DNA of 64,000 nucleotides from Proteiniphilum acetatigenes DSM 18083. Lineage in GTDB: Bacteria > Bacteroidota > Bacteroidia > Bacteroidales > Dysgonomonadaceae. The notes beneath the pieces are model-generated. The model had not been told where the DNA came from. It ran no database searches and saw only the letters and a program-made list of their open reading frames with translations. The position numbers were made by a program, and so were the translations under genes. Shown here piece after piece: positions 60,757-64,000 of this stretch; position 1 is the stretch's first letter; every line of letters starts with the position of its first letter. The stretch covers positions 368,770 through 432,769 of the forward strand of contig NZ_KB905693.1 in assembly GCF_000380985.1 (NCBI RefSeq), read 5' to 3'.

Positions 60757-61172
60757 CCGAATTTACCAGTGAGGTAAGAACCATTCCGCACAATGATGCT
60801 GATGTGTTCCGTGTGCTTTCCGATTTCCGGAAACTCGAGTTGGTAAAGGATAAGATCCCCGAAGATAAACTCAAAGATTTCTCGTTTGACCAGGACAGTG
60901 TCTCCTTCCGGGTGGATCCGGTAGGGAAGGTGACTTTCCATGTGTTGGAGCGTGAACCCAACAAACTGGTGAAGTTCAAGTCGGACAGGCTGCCTTTTGA
61001 TCTTTTCCTGTGGATACAACTGGTTTCCAAAGCAGAAAAAGATACCCGCTTGCGAATGACGGTAAAGGCTGACCTGAACCCTTTTATAAGGGGGATGGTC
61101 GAGAAACCGATGAAGGAAGCGGTAGATAAAATATCCGATATGCTGGCGCAGTTGCCCTACGACCAGATATGA
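60753..61172 (+). CDS. SRPBCC-fold (START-like) protein
   Basis: 139 residues, cytoplasmic. The helix-grip pattern is seen in FTSEVRTIPHNDADVFRVLS, PVGKVTFHVLEREPNKLVKF and TRLRMTVKADLNPFIRGMVE, ending in a long C-terminal helix (KPMKEAVDKISDMLAQLPYD). It probably binds a small hydrophobic ligand. It is coupled to pyrE by a 4-base overlap, a conserved pairing in Bacteroidales as far as I recall, but its role is unknown. Confidence 0.82.
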   Translation: MTEFTSEVRTIPHNDADVFRVLSDFRKLELVKDKIPEDKLKDFSFDQDSVSFRVDPVGKVTFHVLEREPNKLVKFKSDRLPFDLFLWIQLVSKAEKDTRLRMTVKADLNPFIRGMVEKPMKEAVDKISDMLAQLPYDQI

Positions 61173-61212
61173 CCTTGTTTGTTGTATAGGGAATCGGATC
61201 GTCAGTATTTCC

Positions 61213-64000
61213 ATTTCAATTCCACTATGGTGCAATTTTGGGTAATAAGGTCATTCATCGTTTGATCACCTGCAGATATTTCAATTCCACTATGGTGCAA
61301 TTTTGGGGCAGTATAAAGATTCTTAGCGAGTGTCGGTATTATATTATTTCAATTCCACTATGGTGCAATTTTGGGAATATTTGCGAGGTGAAGATTATAC
61401 CTTCGACAAAATTTCAATTCCACTATGGTGCAATTTTGGGACGGCATTAATCAACCCTAAACAGGTTGTTGCGCTATTTCAATTCCACTATGGTGCAATT
61501 TTGGGTCTTGCTTGTTTTAAGCCCGTTTAAGAGATTGTATATTTCAATTCCACTATGGTGCAATTTTGGGGAAGACTTGCAGAGCAAACTCGTTAAGCTT
61601 CAATTATTTCAATTCCACTATGGTGCAATTTTGGGTATGCAATGGCTTTGTGTATGTTGATGACGTTAAGACATTTCAATTCCACTATGGTGCAATTTTG
61701 GGAGCGAGAATGAAAAAGCAATCAACGAATTTTTCAATTTCAATTCCACTATGGTGCAATTTTGGGTCGGCTTATGGTGTTGGCGATGGTGGAGGTGGGG
61801 GATTTCAATTCCACTATGGTGCAATTTTGGGGGAACTTTATTCTTATCAACAAAGAACTCGTCAGCATAATTTCAATTCCACTATGGTGCAATTTTGGGG
61901 TTTGTATTTCATTTACATGTTACTGTTTGCTATATATTTCAATTCCACTATGGTGCAATTTTGGGCTCAATTATCAGGTCTCTCTCCTCGATTGACTTCC
62001 TTATTTCAATTCCACTATGGTGCAATTTTGGGATTCATTTTTTGGATAACAGACCCGTCATTAAGTTATTTCAATTCCACTATGGTGCAATTTTGGGGTT
62101 TATAAACGAGGTTCTGCATTATGACGAGAGAGATTTCAATTCCACTATGGTGCAATTTTGGGACCAATGAGGACCATAATACCATCCCAATAAAAAATTT
62201 CAATTCCACTATGGTGCAATTTTGGGTATGCCTAAAGTTGAAATAAGTAAGTCCATTTCTTCTTATTTCAATTCCACTATGGTGCAATTTTGGGCGCATC
62301 AGGTGACAAGCCTATCTGGGTGTATTGCAAATTTCAATTCCACTATGGTGCAATTTTGGGAACCAATGAGGACCATAATACCATCCCAATAAAAAATTTC
62401 AATTCCACTATGGTGCAATTTTGGGAAGCAAAAATCACTTGATTCAATAAACAACATGCTATTTCAATTCCACTATGGTGCAATTTTGGGCCTTACCTGA
62501 ACAAGCAGGAGGATGCACTTAATAAGATTTCAATTCCACTATGGTGCAATTTTGGGACAATTGCGAGAAGTTTCGGTCAACCCATCCGAATTATTTCAAT
62601 TCCACTATGGTGCAATTTTGGGAAAATTATTTTTACACTCAAAAACACCGAAAAACCGATTTCAATTCCACTATGGTGCAATTTTGGGATCGCAATCTGT
62701 GAAGTCGTCAAAGTCCAGCGTTATTTCAATTCCACTATGGTGCAATTTTGGGTACAGTAGAGTTAGACGACTTCTATCTTGATGAAGAAGATTTCAATTC
62801 CACTATGGTGCAATTTTGGGTATATCGGCATATTTTTTATATCCTATCTTTAATATTTCAATTCCACTATGGTGCAATTTTGGGAAACATCAAAGAGAAA
62901 TTGCACCTGCAAAAAATAAATTTCAATTCCACTATGGTGCAATTTTGGGCTTTCACGTCATCATGATCACTCAAATCAATTATTATTTCAATTCCACTAT
63001 GGTGCAATTTTGGGATAGATATCAATCTTGTTATCATGAAGTATTTTCATTTCAATTCCACTATGGTGCAATTTTGGGAATGGTACATCGTAAATAAGTT
63101 GAGCCTTGAAAATATTTCAATTCCACTATGGTGCAATTTTGGGTCATCCTGATTATGTGAAAGATGTGAACGATATGCATTTCAATTCCACTATGGTGCA
63201 ATTTTGGGAAGATGGGTATTTTTTTATTTATCAGACTATCAAATTTCAATTCCACTATGGTGCAATTTTGGGCTGGGATGCCCTCGATCTAAAAATAGGT
63301 GATGAGATTTCAATTCCACTATGGTGCAATTTTGGGTTTTGCGAGTTTTTAATAAAGTCTTATGCTTTCAACATTTCAATTCCACTATGGTGCAATTTTG
63401 GGAAACATCCTTGCTTTCTGTCTCACAACGTGTTGCAACAAATTTCAATTCCACTATGGTGCAATTTTGGGGTATGGGATGTTTCCTCGATGAAGACTTT
63501 TGATGGATTTCAATTCCACTATGGTGCAATTTTGGGACATCTGACATACATGCCATGCAATTCCAGTTCCATTTCAATTCCACTATGGTGCAATTTTGGG
63601 GTGGCCGACCCGAGCGAAAAACAGTACCTGCAAAACTTGATTTCAATTCCACTATGGTGCAATTTTGGGTAAATCTGCATTCCCGACTCCATATTTTTCG
63701 GATATTTCAATTCCACTATGGTGCAATTTTGGGCCGGAAGTCATACAAAGATTTGTCTATTTGAAACGCTATTTCAATTCCACTATGGTGCAATTTTGGG
63801 CATTGTTTTGAAAGATAGTGTTTTGACATATAAATTATTTCAATTCCACTATGGTGCAATTTTGGGTATGTACAATTCGCAAAACCAAAAGGTTCTTTCA
63901 AATTTCAATTCCACTATGGTGCAATTTTGGGCTCACCTCGATGATCCAACTTGGTAAGTATAAAAAATTTCAATTCCACTATGGTGCAATTTTGGGAGGC
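61213..64000 (-). CRISPR. CRISPR array, 43 repeats in view, open at the right edge
   Basis: A 30-bp repeat starting ATTTCAATTCCACTATGG and ending GCAATTTTGGG occurs 43 times, first at 61213-61242 and last at 63967-63996, with no visible variation. The 42 complete spacers are 34-39 bases (period 64-69). On the minus strand the repeat ends ATTGAAAT, the usual 8-base 5' tag of Cas6-processed crRNAs (ATTGAAAN) in type I-B and type III systems. The array is therefore probably transcribed right to left, with its leader and the new spacers beyond 64000. The left end lies only 40 bases after the SRPBCC stop, too little for a leader. No cas gene is in the window. Frames through the array (FQFHYGAILG and similar) are artefacts. 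Spacers 15 (62163-62196) and 18 (62361-62395) are the same sequence. Confidence 0.98.

Noticed and set aside
61172..61212. Leader of the CRISPR array at its left end
   Set aside because: Only 40 bases separate the SRPBCC stop from the first repeat, and the repeat orientation places the leader on the right.
61238..63957. Series of overlapping open frames on both strands with repeated FQFHYGAILG, ISIPLWCNFG or NSTMVQFW
   Set aside because: They are translations of the CRISPR repeat in different frames, not proteins.
1..64000. tRNA or rRNA genes
   Set aside because: No T-loop-like GGTTCGAATCC with matching acceptor stems and no rRNA-like stretches were noticed by eye; a tRNA covariance search was not possible here.

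Overview
The window looks like a chromosomal segment of a member of the Bacteroidota, order Bacteroidales. A family such as Dysgonomonadaceae or Porphyromonadaceae is likely, but this is inferred from gene content only. The evidence is promoters of the TTTG-N19-21-TAnnTTTG type, a propeller-type sensor, a complete moxR/Bat aerotolerance operon, a DUF6242/DUF6089/uppS/bamA/ompH/ompH cluster, a DAHP synthase-chorismate mutase fusion, and a Tgt lacking the usual zinc cysteines.

Layout. 1-1414: truncated periplasmic two-component regulator propeller protein (minus). 1594-5677: dnaE-trxA (minus), with its promoter inside a palindromic repeat. 6069-7857: a gene remnant and two small outer-membrane barrel genes. 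8115-21458: a minus-strand export operon reading tolC, hlyD, two FtsX/MacB-type permeases, one ATPase, two more permeases. 21866-24585: a divergent sigma-54 response regulator and histidine kinase that probably control it. 24640-26175: POT peptide transporter. 26593-31115: the phenylalanine/tyrosine operon (prephenate dehydratase, aminotransferase, DAHP synthase-chorismate mutase, prephenate dehydrogenase), preceded by a Phe-rich leader peptide and a terminator/antiterminator pair. 31190-34317: cyclophilin, LptG/YjgP-type permease and tgt (minus). 34598-36253: lipA and lipB. 36334-45258: moxR, DUF58, a membrane protein and batA-E. 45367-47693: PAP2 phosphatase, a small HTH protein and a DUF2007-Usp-Usp protein. 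47667-49708: a 2-kb module with an M64 peptidase gene and a broken partner, bounded by a perfect 26-bp direct repeat copied from the end of the usp gene. 49772-56798: envelope-biogenesis genes on the minus strand. 56885-61172: ribD, and divergently prmC, recX, comF, pyrE and a SRPBCC protein. 61213-64000: a CRISPR array with 43 identical 30-bp repeats in view, continuing past the right edge, with no cas genes in the window.

Functional links. The Phe/Tyr genes form one biosynthetic route that appears to be controlled by transcription attenuation. The export operon and its regulators form a self-contained stress or efflux unit. lipA/lipB, the Bat genes and bamA/ompH/uppS are conserved housekeeping groups.

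Non-coding structure is unusually rich. Several families of low-complexity intergenic tracts recur in front of start codons. A palindromic element that contains a promoter recurs upstream of dnaE and the POT gene. Two other longer repeats each occur twice. In several places these repeats appear to have extended the ends of reading frames, so several starts were moved downstream of the longest possible start.
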